DNA from: DYJK01 sp040755055 | GTDB taxonomy: Bacteria; Bacteroidota; Ignavibacteria; Ignavibacteriales; Melioribacteraceae | Direction of reading: 5' to 3' | NCBI GenBank assembly: GCA_040755055.1 | Contig: JBFMBS010000007.1 | Coordinates: 1 to 64,000, forward strand | DNA: 64,000 nt | Translations under genes and position numbers: made by a program | The notes under the pieces: model-generated | What the model was told of the DNA's origin: nothing | The model's database searches: none | The model's input: only the letters and a program-made list of their open reading frames with translations | Part shown: in pieces, positions 51,298 to 59,916 of the stretch | Position numbering within the stretch: position 1 is the stretch's first letter | How the letters are laid out: every line of letters begins with the position of its first letter

Positions 51298-52521
51298 ATG
51301 AAAAATTTTGTAATTAAACCGGCAGTAAGAACTGAGAATGTAACATATGCAGTTAGAGATATTGTTGTGCTTGCAAATCAAGTTGCCAAAACCGGCAGAG
51401 AGATGTTGTACCTGAACATAGGTGATCCAAACTTGTTTGATTGGGAACCGCCGAAACACCTTATTGAAGAAACTTATAAAGCCATGTTGAAAAACTTGAA
51501 TGGTTACGCACCGTCATCAGGGATTAAACAAGCAGTTGATGCAATAGCACTAGAAGCCGAAAAAAAAGGGATAAAAAATGTTCAAGATATTTTTGTTACT
51601 ACCGGAGCCAGTGAAGCAATTGATATTTGTCTAACTGCTCTTGTTAATGATGGTGAAAATGTTTTAACTCCAACTCCCGGCTATCCGCTCTACACAGCTA
51701 TCCAAAGTAAATTGCAGATGTATGAAAATCCGTATTACCTGGATGAGAGTAACGGGTGGCAGCCGAATATTGATGATATGAAAAGTAAGATTAACGATAA
51801 AACGCGAGCAATAATTTTAATTAATCCGAATAACCCTACCGGCTCTAATTTTTCTCCCGAAACATTGAAACAAATAATTGACCTCGCTATAGAGCACAAT
51901 CTTGTAATCTTTGCAGATGAGATTTATGATAAACTATTGATGGATGGTAAAAAACATACTTCGATTGCATCTCTCAATTCAGAAGTACCGATGATAACTT
52001 TCGGCGGATTATCGAAAAATTATATGGTGCCGGGATTTAGAATCGGGTGGGGCATTGTAAGTGGAGATAGATCAATACTAAAAGATTACATAGAAGCGAT
52101 TAATAAGTTGCTGCGTGCGCGTCTATCTGCAAATCACCCTGAACAATATGGAATTGCACCGTCGCTTCTTGGAGATCAATCACATCTAAATATTGCAATG
52201 AAAAAATTAACTAAGCGCCGTGATCTGACAGTGGAAGCAATGAATTCAATTCCTGGCATTTCTTGTGTTGCACCGGAAGGGGCTTTCTATGCCTTCCCCA
52301 GAATTCACAACATTACCGATGATGCGCACTGGACACAAGAATTGATTAAAGAAACCGGTGTTGTTGTTGTACACGGCAGCGGATTCGGACAAATGCCCGA
52401 TACCAACCATTTTAGAATAGTTTTTCTACCACCTGAAAATATTTTAGAGAAAGCCTACAAAGCTATTGCACAGTTTCATCAAAAGTATGTAGAAAAGTGT
52501 GAGAAACAATTCGTAAAATAA
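51298..52521 (+). CDS. Class I/II PLP-dependent aminotransferase
   Basis: 407 residues from the ATG at 51298, which has GTGGAG before it; an ATG at 51265 adds 11 residues. Fold type I: NPNNPTGSNFSPE, FADEIYDKLLM, and the PLP lysine in TFGGLSKNYMVPGFRIGW, ending in a domain with RIVFLPPE. Similar to alanine/aspartate aminotransferases (AlaA-like). The substrate is not clear from sequence. It lies just after the PPDK-like gene, 74 bp. Confidence 0.88.
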   Translation: MKNFVIKPAVRTENVTYAVRDIVVLANQVAKTGREMLYLNIGDPNLFDWEPPKHLIEETYKAMLKNLNGYAPSSGIKQAVDAIALEAEKKGIKNVQDIFVTTGASEAIDICLTALVNDGENVLTPTPGYPLYTAIQSKLQMYENPYYLDESNGWQPNIDDMKSKINDKTRAIILINPNNPTGSNFSPETLKQIIDLAIEHNLVIFADEIYDKLLMDGKKHTSIASLNSEVPMITFGGLSKNYMVPGFRIGWGIVSGDRSILKDYIEAINKLLRARLSANHPEQYGIAPSLLGDQSHLNIAMKKLTKRRDLTVEAMNSIPGISCVAPEGAFYAFPRIHNITDDAHWTQELIKETGVVVVHGSGFGQMPDTNHFRIVFLPPENILEKAYKAIAQFHQKYVEKCEKQFVK

Positions 52522-52591
52522 TCACAAGTAGAAATTCCACACTAGTGAAGACACTGTCTTGCCACTACTGATGTTTTGTCTATTGAAAACT

Positions 52592-52619
52592 GTAGAGACG
52601 CCCCATGGGGCGTCTCTAC
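52592..52619. repeat. Palindromic repeat upstream of vapBC
   Basis: Perfect 28-bp palindrome: GTAGAGACGCCCC then GGGGCGTCTCTAC around AT, with an outer TGTCTAT...ATAGACA pair. The same outer arms as 31209-31236 with a different core. Confidence 0.8.
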
Positions 52620-52643
52620 TATAGACATTGCAATTTAAAAATT

Positions 52644-52655
52644 AAGTATATACTT
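52644..52655. promoter_or_regulatory. 12-bp palindrome before vapB
   Basis: AAGTATATACTT, 25 bp before the vapB start. A short AT-rich dyad, a candidate operator for the VapBC complex. A -35/-10 pair with standard spacing is not evident. Confidence 0.3.
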
Positions 52656-52679
52656 TTGGTATAGATTATTGAGGTAAGA

Positions 52680-52913
52680 ATGGAAACAGCAAAATTATTC
52701 ACAAATGGAAAAAGTCAAGCGGTACGTTTGCCGAAAGCTTACCGCTTGAAAGGAAAAGAAGTTGGAATAACGAAAATCGGCAACGCAGTAGTTCTATATC
52801 CGATTAAGACAAAGTGGAATGCACTTATTGAAAGTCTGGATAAATTCAGCGATGACTTTATGGAGGAACGCAAACAGCCTGAACTTGAAAATAGAGAAGA
52901 TTTGTTCCTATGA
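52680..52913 (+). CDS. vapB: VapB-type antitoxin (SpoVT/AbrB fold)
   Basis: 77 residues. METAKLFTNGKSQAVRLPKAYRLKGKEV is the swapped-hairpin AbrB/MazE-like DNA-binding domain; the C-terminal tail (WNALIESLDKFSDDFMEERK) should bind the toxin. It overlaps vapC by 4 nt (ATGA). Antitoxin and operon repressor by family. Confidence 0.93.
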   Translation: METAKLFTNGKSQAVRLPKAYRLKGKEVGITKIGNAVVLYPIKTKWNALIESLDKFSDDFMEERKQPELENREDLFL

Positions 52914-53308
52914 AATATCTTCTCGACACAAATATTTGTATCTATATCATAAAGAAGAAACCGGAAGCAGTAATAAAAAGATTTCTTAAGATGAAACCGG
53001 ATTTAATTGGTATTTCAAGCATTACCGTCTCAGAACTTTATTATGGAGTGGCTAAAAGTTCTAAACCAAATGAAAACGCAATTGCATTAGAACAGTTTAT
53101 TCTTCCTTTAACGGTTATAAATTTTAATAAAGAAGATTCCATTGCTTATGGAAAATTACGAGCACGATTAGAACAAAAAGGGAAATTAATTGGTGCAATG
53201 GATATGCTGATCGCGGCTCAAGCGTTGAGCAGAGATTTAATCTTGGTAACTAATAATGAACGCGAATTCAAAAAGGTTGAAGAACTTGCCATAGAGAATT
53301 GGGTCTAA
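52910..53308 (+). CDS. vapC: VapC-type PIN-domain toxin
   Basis: 132 residues. PIN catalytic acids Asp6 (LLDTN), Glu42 (TVSELYYG), Asp98 (AMDMLIAA) and TNNEREF (116-120) are all present, so an active RNase is likely. It acts on tRNA or rRNA in characterised relatives. Pairs with the upstream antitoxin. Confidence 0.94.
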   Translation: MKYLLDTNICIYIIKKKPEAVIKRFLKMKPDLIGISSITVSELYYGVAKSSKPNENAIALEQFILPLTVINFNKEDSIAYGKLRARLEQKGKLIGAMDMLIAAQALSRDLILVTNNEREFKKVEELAIENWV

Positions 53309-53316
53309 TATAATTG

Positions 53317-53340
53317 TAGAGACGCTATACATGGCGTCTC
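53317..53340. repeat. Degenerate palindromic repeat downstream of vapC
   Basis: GTAGAGACGC then TATACATG and GCGTCTC, the outer arms kept on the left and partly lost on the right. Together with 52592-52619 it brackets the vapBC pair. Confidence 0.6.
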
Positions 53341-53419
53341 AAATACCAATGTTTGATTGGATTAATCCCATTCTCTATATTTGTTCATCATTTTAATACA
53401 ATTTACGAAAACATCCCAC

Positions 53420-54715
53420 TTGAAGAATATAAACATCACACAATTACCCAACGAAATGCATGTAATCTCTGAAAAGATAACTCATGTAAAATCTTTTTCG
53501 CTTGGGTTCTGGTTCAACGTTGGTTCACGCGATGAAAATACTGAAAACAGCGGCATAAGCCATTTCCTCGAACATATGTTTTTTAAGGGAACTAAAACAC
53601 GATCTGCTAAAAAAATATCTGAAGAAATAGAATCGCTCGGCGGATATTTAAACGCTTTTACTTCAAAAGAACATACATGTTTTTACGGCAGAGGGATGAG
53701 CGAGCACATCGAAAAAACTTTTGAAGTACTTGCGGATATGGTGCAGAATTCCGTTTTCTCGCCAAAAGAAATTACTAAGGAATCTCAAGTTGTAATAGAT
53801 GAACTTTATGATATTGAAGATTCTCCCGATGAATTGATCTTTGACAAGTTTGAAAGTAATATTTTTAATGGTAACCCTTTGGGAATGCCGATAATAGGAA
53901 CAGAAAAAAATCTTCGCTCATTCAAACAGAAAGATCTGAAAGATTTTGTAAATGAAAACTATACATTCGATCGCTTCTATATAGTTGCATGTGGAAACAT
54001 CAACCATTCCGATCTAATCAGGTTCGCTAATAAATATATTACTAAAAATCTCAAACTGACTAATTCGAAAACAAGAGAATTGAAATTGCAGCAGTCTTCG
54101 GATTTGTTTGTTGAAAAGGAGACTCAGCAAGTTCACTACATTCTTGGCAAAACAACTTATGGGTTTAATGATAAACGAAGAATCCCGGTAAGCGTTCTTT
54201 CTCATATTTTAGGTGAAGGCAGCAGTTCAAGACTCTTCCAAAAAATTAGAGAGGAGAACGGCATTGCTTACCAAATCAATACGTTCTTAAATTCCTTTTA
54301 CGATATATCAACATTCGGTGTTTATCTTTCGACTAATGAAAAATCCGTTCACAAAGCTCAAAACCTGATTTATCAAGAATTGAAAAAAATCAGGGAGAAA
54401 AAAGTAAACGATGAAGAACTCAACAGAGCTAAAGAATATTTGATCGGCAATATGTTAATGAGTCTCGAAAGTACAACAAACCGGATGCTGAGAATAGCAC
54501 AATCTATGATCTATTATAATAAGATAAGAACTGTTGAGGATACAGTTAGAAAGATACAATCGGTAACTCGCGAAGAGATTAGGGAATTTGCCGATGAGTT
54601 ATTCTCAACTGGCGGTAAATTAATTTTCCCGGATCAAACAGAAAAATTTGGAAATAGTGCTTTAACAAGAGTAATTTTAAGTCCAAAAAATTTATTGTTA
54701 CAGCTCGCAGCATAA
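53420..54715 (+). CDS. M16-family zinc peptidase (insulinase-like)
   Basis: 431 residues from a TTG at 53420 (LKNINITQLPNEMHV, the usual N-terminus); an upstream TTG at 53381 adds 13 residues of poor quality. Inverted zinc motif HFLEHMFFKGT with a downstream Glu in VVIDELYDIEDSPDE. The second M16 domain is HVLGEGSSSRLFQKIREENGIAYQI-like (about 240 on). It is in the processing-peptidase-like branch (PqqL/YmxG). Weak ribosome site and non-ATG start suggest low expression. The gene ends 11 bp before nuoG. Confidence 0.85.
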   Translation: MKNINITQLPNEMHVISEKITHVKSFSLGFWFNVGSRDENTENSGISHFLEHMFFKGTKTRSAKKISEEIESLGGYLNAFTSKEHTCFYGRGMSEHIEKTFEVLADMVQNSVFSPKEITKESQVVIDELYDIEDSPDELIFDKFESNIFNGNPLGMPIIGTEKNLRSFKQKDLKDFVNENYTFDRFYIVACGNINHSDLIRFANKYITKNLKLTNSKTRELKLQQSSDLFVEKETQQVHYILGKTTYGFNDKRRIPVSVLSHILGEGSSSRLFQKIREENGIAYQINTFLNSFYDISTFGVYLSTNEKSVHKAQNLIYQELKKIREKKVNDEELNRAKEYLIGNMLMSLESTTNRMLRIAQSMIYYNKIRTVEDTVRKIQSVTREEIREFADELFSTGGKLIFPDQTEKFGNSALTRVILSPKNLLLQLAA

Positions 54716-54726
54716 AAGGGAATGAT

Positions 54727-56418
54727 ATGCCTAAATTTATTGTCGATGGTAATGAAATAGAATTTCAACAAGGTCAAACAATAATTGAAGCGGCGAGAAG
54801 TGCCGGTATTAAGATACCACACTTTTGCTGGCACCCGAGTCTATCAATTTCAGGCAACTGCCGTGTATGTCTTGTTGAAGTTGAAAAAATGCCCAAACTT
54901 GTCATTGCATGTTCGACATATGCAACAGAAGGAATGGTAGTTAATACCAAATCAGCAAAAACACTTGAAGCGCGCAATGCAGTAATGGAATTTATTTTGA
55001 TCAATCATCCTCTCGATTGCCCGATTTGTGATGAAGCCGGTGAATGCAAATTGCAAGAATATGCCTATGCGCACGGAAAAGGTGAAAGCAGATTCGATGA
55101 AATCAAAAATAGAAAAGAAAAAAGAGTTCAGTTAGGTCCACACATTAAATTTGATGGTGAGAGATGCATATCGTGCTCTCGTTGTATTCGCTTCTCAGAT
55201 GAAATTGCCAAAGCAAACCAATTAACTTTTGTAAAACGCGGTGATCGTGTTACGATAAATACGTTCCCGGGAGAATCATTTGATAATCCTTACACTTTGA
55301 ATACGGTTGATATTTGTCCCGTTGGTGCTTTAACTAACAATGATTTCCGCTTCAAATCCCGTGTATGGGAAATGTCATCTACAAATTCTGTTTGTATCGG
55401 TTGTGCTCGCGGATGCAATACCGAAATCTGGGTCCGCAACAATGAAATATTAAGACTAACACCAAGACGCAACGATGATGTAAACAAATATTGGATGTGC
55501 GATCACGGCAGACTGAATACTTTCAAATTTGTTAATTCCGATGATAGAATTGATGGGGCATTTGTTAGAAAAGATGGGCAGTTAGTAAAAGATGAATGGG
55601 AACCGGTAATAAATTATGCTGCAAAAGAGTTGAAGAAATTTAAAGGAAGTGAAATTGCATTTATCGGTTCACCGTATTCAACTTGTGAAGATAATTTTGT
55701 TCTGCTCAAATTAGCTAAATCTCTTGGTGTAGTGAATATAGATTTTGCTCACCATATAAAAGCCGGTGATCAAGATGATATTCTAATTCGCGAAGATAAA
55801 ACTCCGAACTCTCTCGGTGCCGAACTGGTAGGAATAAAACCATCATCAAACGGATTGAATTTGGACGGGATATTAAAATCAATCAATGAAGGTAAAGTTA
55901 AAGCGCTTTATATAATGGAAGATGATATTGCATCTCTCGGAGATGAATGGGACGAAGCACTTGGTAAGCTTGATCTTTTAATAGTAAGTGCTGCAAATAA
56001 GAACAAGACTACTCTGCTTGCCGATATATTGTTAGGTGCTTCTACATTTGCAGAGAAAAACGGAACGTTTGTAAACTTTCAAGGTATTGCACAAAGAATT
56101 AAACCGGCAGTTGCTGCAGAAGAAATGGATCGCGCACTTGATGGAATGAACATGAGTCGTTGGGACAAATTCGGTACAAAGTATGATCGCTGGATGCAAG
56201 GACGTAAATTTAATTCTAAACCAAGCTGGAAAATTTTGACTCTTCTTTCTCTTGAATTAGGCGGTAAATTAAAGTATGATATGGCTGAAGAAATTTTTAA
56301 TGATATTACAAATTCAATTGATAGCTTTAAAGGATTAGATTATGATATGATTGGTGATAAAGGAGTTCAAATGAAAGGTGTGAATTCCGGAACGCGGATG
56401 GAAGTTAAAAGTTATTGA
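54727..56418 (+). CDS. nuoG: NADH-quinone oxidoreductase subunit G, short form
   Basis: 563 residues. N-terminal 2Fe-2S ferredoxin domain (CWHPSLSISGNCRVCL), His/Cys site (HPLDCPICDEAGECKLQ), 4Fe-4S cluster (CISCSRCIRFSDEI) and an N7-type cluster (CIGCARGC plus WMCDHGR), then part of the molybdopterin-oxidoreductase-like domain. Usual NuoG is 680-900, so the C-terminal half is short; the reading frame ends cleanly. Electron transfer from NADH in complex I. Confidence 0.93.
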   Translation: MPKFIVDGNEIEFQQGQTIIEAARSAGIKIPHFCWHPSLSISGNCRVCLVEVEKMPKLVIACSTYATEGMVVNTKSAKTLEARNAVMEFILINHPLDCPICDEAGECKLQEYAYAHGKGESRFDEIKNRKEKRVQLGPHIKFDGERCISCSRCIRFSDEIAKANQLTFVKRGDRVTINTFPGESFDNPYTLNTVDICPVGALTNNDFRFKSRVWEMSSTNSVCIGCARGCNTEIWVRNNEILRLTPRRNDDVNKYWMCDHGRLNTFKFVNSDDRIDGAFVRKDGQLVKDEWEPVINYAAKELKKFKGSEIAFIGSPYSTCEDNFVLLKLAKSLGVVNIDFAHHIKAGDQDDILIREDKTPNSLGAELVGIKPSSNGLNLDGILKSINEGKVKALYIMEDDIASLGDEWDEALGKLDLLIVSAANKNKTTLLADILLGASTFAEKNGTFVNFQGIAQRIKPAVAAEEMDRALDGMNMSRWDKFGTKYDRWMQGRKFNSKPSWKILTLLSLELGGKLKYDMAEEIFNDITNSIDSFKGLDYDMIGDKGVQMKGVNSGTRMEVKSY

Positions 56419-56478
56419 CCAAATTTGTAATTGCTACCCGGCACTAAATTAAACGGGTAAAGTTCTTAAGGAGTAATA

Positions 56479-57507
56479 ATGAGCATATTTGAGATTATAA
56501 TTATTTCATTAATCAAGATTGTGATAGCAGTTGTTGTTTTACTATTGACTGTGGCTTATTTAGTTTATTTCGAAAGAAAGATTAGCGCATGGGCGCAAAA
56601 CAGAATTGGTCCAAACCGTGTTGGATTTCACGGATTGCTTCAACCCTTTGCAGATGTATTCAAACTATTATTGAAAGAAGATATTGTTCCCGATGCTGCT
56701 AATAAGCCGCTTCACACTTTGGCGCCGTTTATAGCTTTGTTTGTTGCCTTTGCTACTTATGCTGTTATCCCGATTGGCCCGGCAGTTCACATTTTGGGCT
56801 ACGATATTAATCTGGTTGTTGCCGATGTTAATATTGGTGTGTTATATGTTCTCGCATTAACTTCACTCGGTGTTTACGGAATAACATTTGCCGGATGGTC
56901 GTCGGGAAGTAAATATTCGCTGCTCGGTGGTGTCCGGTCATCAGCACAAATGATATCTTACGAAGTGTCCATGGGATTTTCGATTGCCGGTGTGCTATTG
57001 CTTTCCGAATCACTGCGACCGATCGATATAGTAAACTCACAGTATGGCTGGATGTGGAATGCTATTGTTCAACCGATAGGATTTATAACATTTGTTGTTT
57101 CAGCTTTTGCCGAAACAAATAGATTACCGTTCGATTTACCTGAAGCAGAACCTGAATTGGTTGGCGGTTATCATACTGAATACAGTTCATTTAAATTTGC
57201 CGGATTCTTTTTAGCAGAATATGCCAACATGATAATCGCAAGCAGTATGATAGTAACACTATATCTTGGCGGCTGGCAAAATCCTCTAGTTGATATTTTA
57301 GGAATAACCGGAACAGCTGCCACTTTATTGTACGTTGTTTCATTTCTGCTTAAAGTAGCGTTCATACTGTTTTTCTTTATGTGGGTACGATGGAGTATCC
57401 CGAGATTTCGTTACGATCAATTAATGAATCTTGGCTGGAAAGTAATGTTCCCGCTATCATTAGTTAACATTGTTTGGGTTGCAGTGTTAATAATGTTGTT
57501 CAATTAA
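56479..57507 (+). CDS. nuoH: NADH-quinone oxidoreductase subunit H
   Basis: 342 residues, about eight membrane helices. Signature YFERKISAWAQNRIGPNRVGFHGLLQPFADVFKLLLKED and SAFAETNRLPFDLPEAEPELVGGYHTEYSS, the quinone-pocket region. Strong AAGGAG site before the ATG, 60 bp after nuoG, with a small TACCCG/CGGGTA hairpin in between. Membrane arm of complex I. Confidence 0.97.
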   Translation: MSIFEIIIISLIKIVIAVVVLLLTVAYLVYFERKISAWAQNRIGPNRVGFHGLLQPFADVFKLLLKEDIVPDAANKPLHTLAPFIALFVAFATYAVIPIGPAVHILGYDINLVVADVNIGVLYVLALTSLGVYGITFAGWSSGSKYSLLGGVRSSAQMISYEVSMGFSIAGVLLLSESLRPIDIVNSQYGWMWNAIVQPIGFITFVVSAFAETNRLPFDLPEAEPELVGGYHTEYSSFKFAGFFLAEYANMIIASSMIVTLYLGGWQNPLVDILGITGTAATLLYVVSFLLKVAFILFFFMWVRWSIPRFRYDQLMNLGWKVMFPLSLVNIVWVAVLIMLFN

Positions 57508-57525
57508 AAGAGTACAAAGGAAGTT

Positions 57526-58020
57526 ATGACAGTAAAAAAGAGAACCGAAGATTTAACTTTTTTCCAGAAGATATATGTTGCCGAAATAGGACGCGGATTA
57601 ATGCTCACATTGAAGAATATGTTCCGCCCCAAAGTTACTATGCAATATCCTGAAGTTAAATTTACGCCCCCGGCATCGTACCGCGGTCGTCCCGTTCTCG
57701 TTCAAGAAAATAATGGTGTGGAAAGGTGTGTTGCGTGCGGATTGTGTTCGCGTGTGTGCCCGGCACTTGCGATTGAAGTCCAAGCTGCTGAAACAGATCT
57801 CGAAAAAGAAAGATATCCTCAAAAGTTTGAGATAAATATGCTGCGCTGTATCTTCTGCGGCTTCTGCGAAGAAGTATGTCCCGAAGAAGCAATTGTTATG
57901 AGCAAAGATTACGAGTTGGTTTTCACTAATAGAGAAGACGCAATCTACGGCAAAGATAAATTATTAACTCCAGTCGATAAATTAAAAGACCGCCTCGAAT
58001 TTTTAAGAAAGTTTAAATAG
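57526..58020 (+). CDS. nuoI: NADH-quinone oxidoreductase subunit I
   Basis: 164 residues. Two 4Fe-4S motifs, CVACGLCSRVCP and CIFCGFCEEVCP (clusters N6a and N6b), with an N-terminal amphipathic segment. It links NuoG to NuoH. Genes G, H and I form a block here; the other subunits are not in the window. Confidence 0.96.
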   Translation: MTVKKRTEDLTFFQKIYVAEIGRGLMLTLKNMFRPKVTMQYPEVKFTPPASYRGRPVLVQENNGVERCVACGLCSRVCPALAIEVQAAETDLEKERYPQKFEINMLRCIFCGFCEEVCPEEAIVMSKDYELVFTNREDAIYGKDKLLTPVDKLKDRLEFLRKFK

Positions 58021-58132
58021 AATTTTTCATAAGAATAATTCAATTCCATATGTAGTTCAGTTGAAAAATATCTTTTAGTTTAAAATAAATTTTTTATTAG
58101 GTTGAATTCATAATCTGCTTCTGAGGAAATAG

Positions 58133-59671
58133 ATGTTCTCAAAAGTATATTCTGCCTCTACATTTGGAATTGATGCCTACAAAGTTGAAGTTGAAACGCA
58201 CAGCGAAAAACAACTCCCATCCATCACAATTGTCGGTTTGCCGGATAATGCAGTTAAGGAAAGCAAAGAACGAATTACCGCCGCACTTAAAAATACCAAC
58301 ATAGAACTTCCGCTTAAAAAAGTAACTGTTAACCTTGCACCGGCAGATATTAAGAAAGAAGGGAGTGCATTTGATTTGCCGATTGCTGTCGGTATTCTGT
58401 CCTCAAATGAAATTGTACAGCTGGGTAAACTTGAAGCAACTTTGCTGCTAGGCGAACTTTCACTCGACGGGACACTAAGAAAAGTTAAAGGCGGCTTGCC
58501 TATTGCTGTTGAAGTAAAAAAACTTGGAATAAAAAATTTTATCCTTCCAATCGATTCTGTTAAAGAAGCATCTATTGTTGAAGGTGTAAATGTTTATGGA
58601 TTAGAAAATCTTACCGAAGTAATTCAGTTCCTGAATAACGAAAATCATTTTGAACCGGTTTACACCGATAAAGATGAAGTCTTTTCTCAAGTGAATACAT
58701 ATCATTTGGATTTTTCCGATGTGAAGGGACAGGAGAATGTTAAACGTTCTTTGGAAATTGCTGCAGCCGGGGGTCATAATATTCTGATGATCGGTCCGCC
58801 CGGTTCAGGCAAAACTATGCTTGCAAAAAGATTGCCTACAATTCTTCCACCGTTAACTTTTGAAGAAGCACTTGCTACAACAAAAATTCATTCGGTTGCC
58901 GGAATCCTTCCAAAGGACAAAGCACTAATAACAGAAAGACCGTTTCGCAGCCCGCACCACACAGTCAGCGATGCCGCACTAATCGGCGGCGGAAGTATTC
59001 CGCGGCCCGGAGAAGTTTCGTTTGCTCATCACGGAGTTTTATTTCTTGATGAACTACCTGAGTTCAAAAAAAATGTATTGGAAGTTTTGCGTCAGCCGCT
59101 TGAAGATTATAAAGTAACAATCAGCCGCTCAAAAATGTCTTTGGAATTTCCGGCAAACTTTATGCTTGCTGCCGCGATGAACCCGTGTCCGTGCGGATAT
59201 TTTACCGATCCTACAAAAGAATGCACTTGCAACACTTCTCAAATTCAAAAATATATGGCACGTATCTCCGGGCCATTACTCGATAGAATTGATATACACA
59301 TTGAGGTACCGGCTGTTAAATTTAAGGAGTTATCGTCAAGTTCAACCGGAGAACGGTCTGAAGTAATTAGGGAAAGAGTTGTTAATGCGAGAATAGTTCA
59401 GAACAAACGGTTTGAAGGGATGAAAAATATTTATTGTAACGCTGACATGGGTTCAAAAGAATTAAGAAAATTTTGTAAAATTGATTCTGCCTCGGAAGAA
59501 TTATTAAAAATGGCAATGACACGTCTTGGTTTATCTGCCCGTGCATACGATAGAATAATAAAAGTCAGTCGAACAATTGCCGATCTCGAGAACTCGGAAA
59601 ACATTTTACCGCAGCACATCAGCGAAGCAATTCAATACCGTACACTCGATAGGGAATTGTGGGGGCACTGA
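58133..59671 (+). CDS. YifB/ComM-family Mg-chelatase-like AAA+ ATPase
   Basis: 512 residues. N-terminal Lon-like substrate domain (KVTVNLAPADIKKEGSAFDLPIAVGIL), then AAA+ core with Walker A IGPPGSGKTML, FRSPHHTVSDAALIGGG and LFLDELPEF, and the C-terminal domain with RAYDRIIKVSRTIADL. ComM in naturally competent bacteria helps branch migration during transformation. Role elsewhere unclear. It stands alone after nuoI. Confidence 0.93.
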   Translation: MFSKVYSASTFGIDAYKVEVETHSEKQLPSITIVGLPDNAVKESKERITAALKNTNIELPLKKVTVNLAPADIKKEGSAFDLPIAVGILSSNEIVQLGKLEATLLLGELSLDGTLRKVKGGLPIAVEVKKLGIKNFILPIDSVKEASIVEGVNVYGLENLTEVIQFLNNENHFEPVYTDKDEVFSQVNTYHLDFSDVKGQENVKRSLEIAAAGGHNILMIGPPGSGKTMLAKRLPTILPPLTFEEALATTKIHSVAGILPKDKALITERPFRSPHHTVSDAALIGGGSIPRPGEVSFAHHGVLFLDELPEFKKNVLEVLRQPLEDYKVTISRSKMSLEFPANFMLAAAMNPCPCGYFTDPTKECTCNTSQIQKYMARISGPLLDRIDIHIEVPAVKFKELSSSSTGERSEVIRERVVNARIVQNKRFEGMKNIYCNADMGSKELRKFCKIDSASEELLKMAMTRLGLSARAYDRIIKVSRTIADLENSENILPQHISEAIQYRTLDRELWGH

Positions 59672-59712
59672 AAGCAAGTACGAAATACTAAGTTCGAAGG
59701 ACGAATTTAAAA

Positions 59713-59744
59713 GCATGAATGCATGATTGCATGAAAGCATGATT
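59713..59744. repeat. Four tandem 8-bp repeats
   Basis: GCATGAAT, GCATGATT, GCATGAAA and GCATGATT in a row, in the gap between the ATPase and LacI genes. A further run of ATCCAG/ATCAAG-like motifs follows at about 59760-59815. No known function. Confidence 0.6.
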
Positions 59745-59880
59745 TTGTTGCTATTCTTTTATCCAGTATCAAGTATCCAGCATCGTTACCTAAAAGTCAT
59801 CCGGACAAGCATCCAGCAATCTTCTTCTTTTTTTATTAAAACTTAAAAGCCACTTGCATCTTGAAGAAACTTATTTTATG

Positions 59881-59904
59881 TTTTGCACAAACGTTTGCGC
59901 AAAA
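59881..59904. promoter_or_regulatory. LacI-type operator upstream of the LacI-family gene
   Basis: A 24-bp imperfect palindrome (22 of 24 symmetrical bases) with a perfect core CAAACGTTTG and outer TTTTGC/GCAAAA. It has the central CG and shape of a LacI-family operator and ends 12 bp before the ATG. Confidence 0.65.
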
Positions 59905-59916
59905 GTTGGATTTTCT

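Noticed and set aside
31091..53340. Palindromic repeats considered as a CRISPR array
   Set aside because: The copies are single, widely spaced and partly inside genes; there are no regular spacers and no cas genes.
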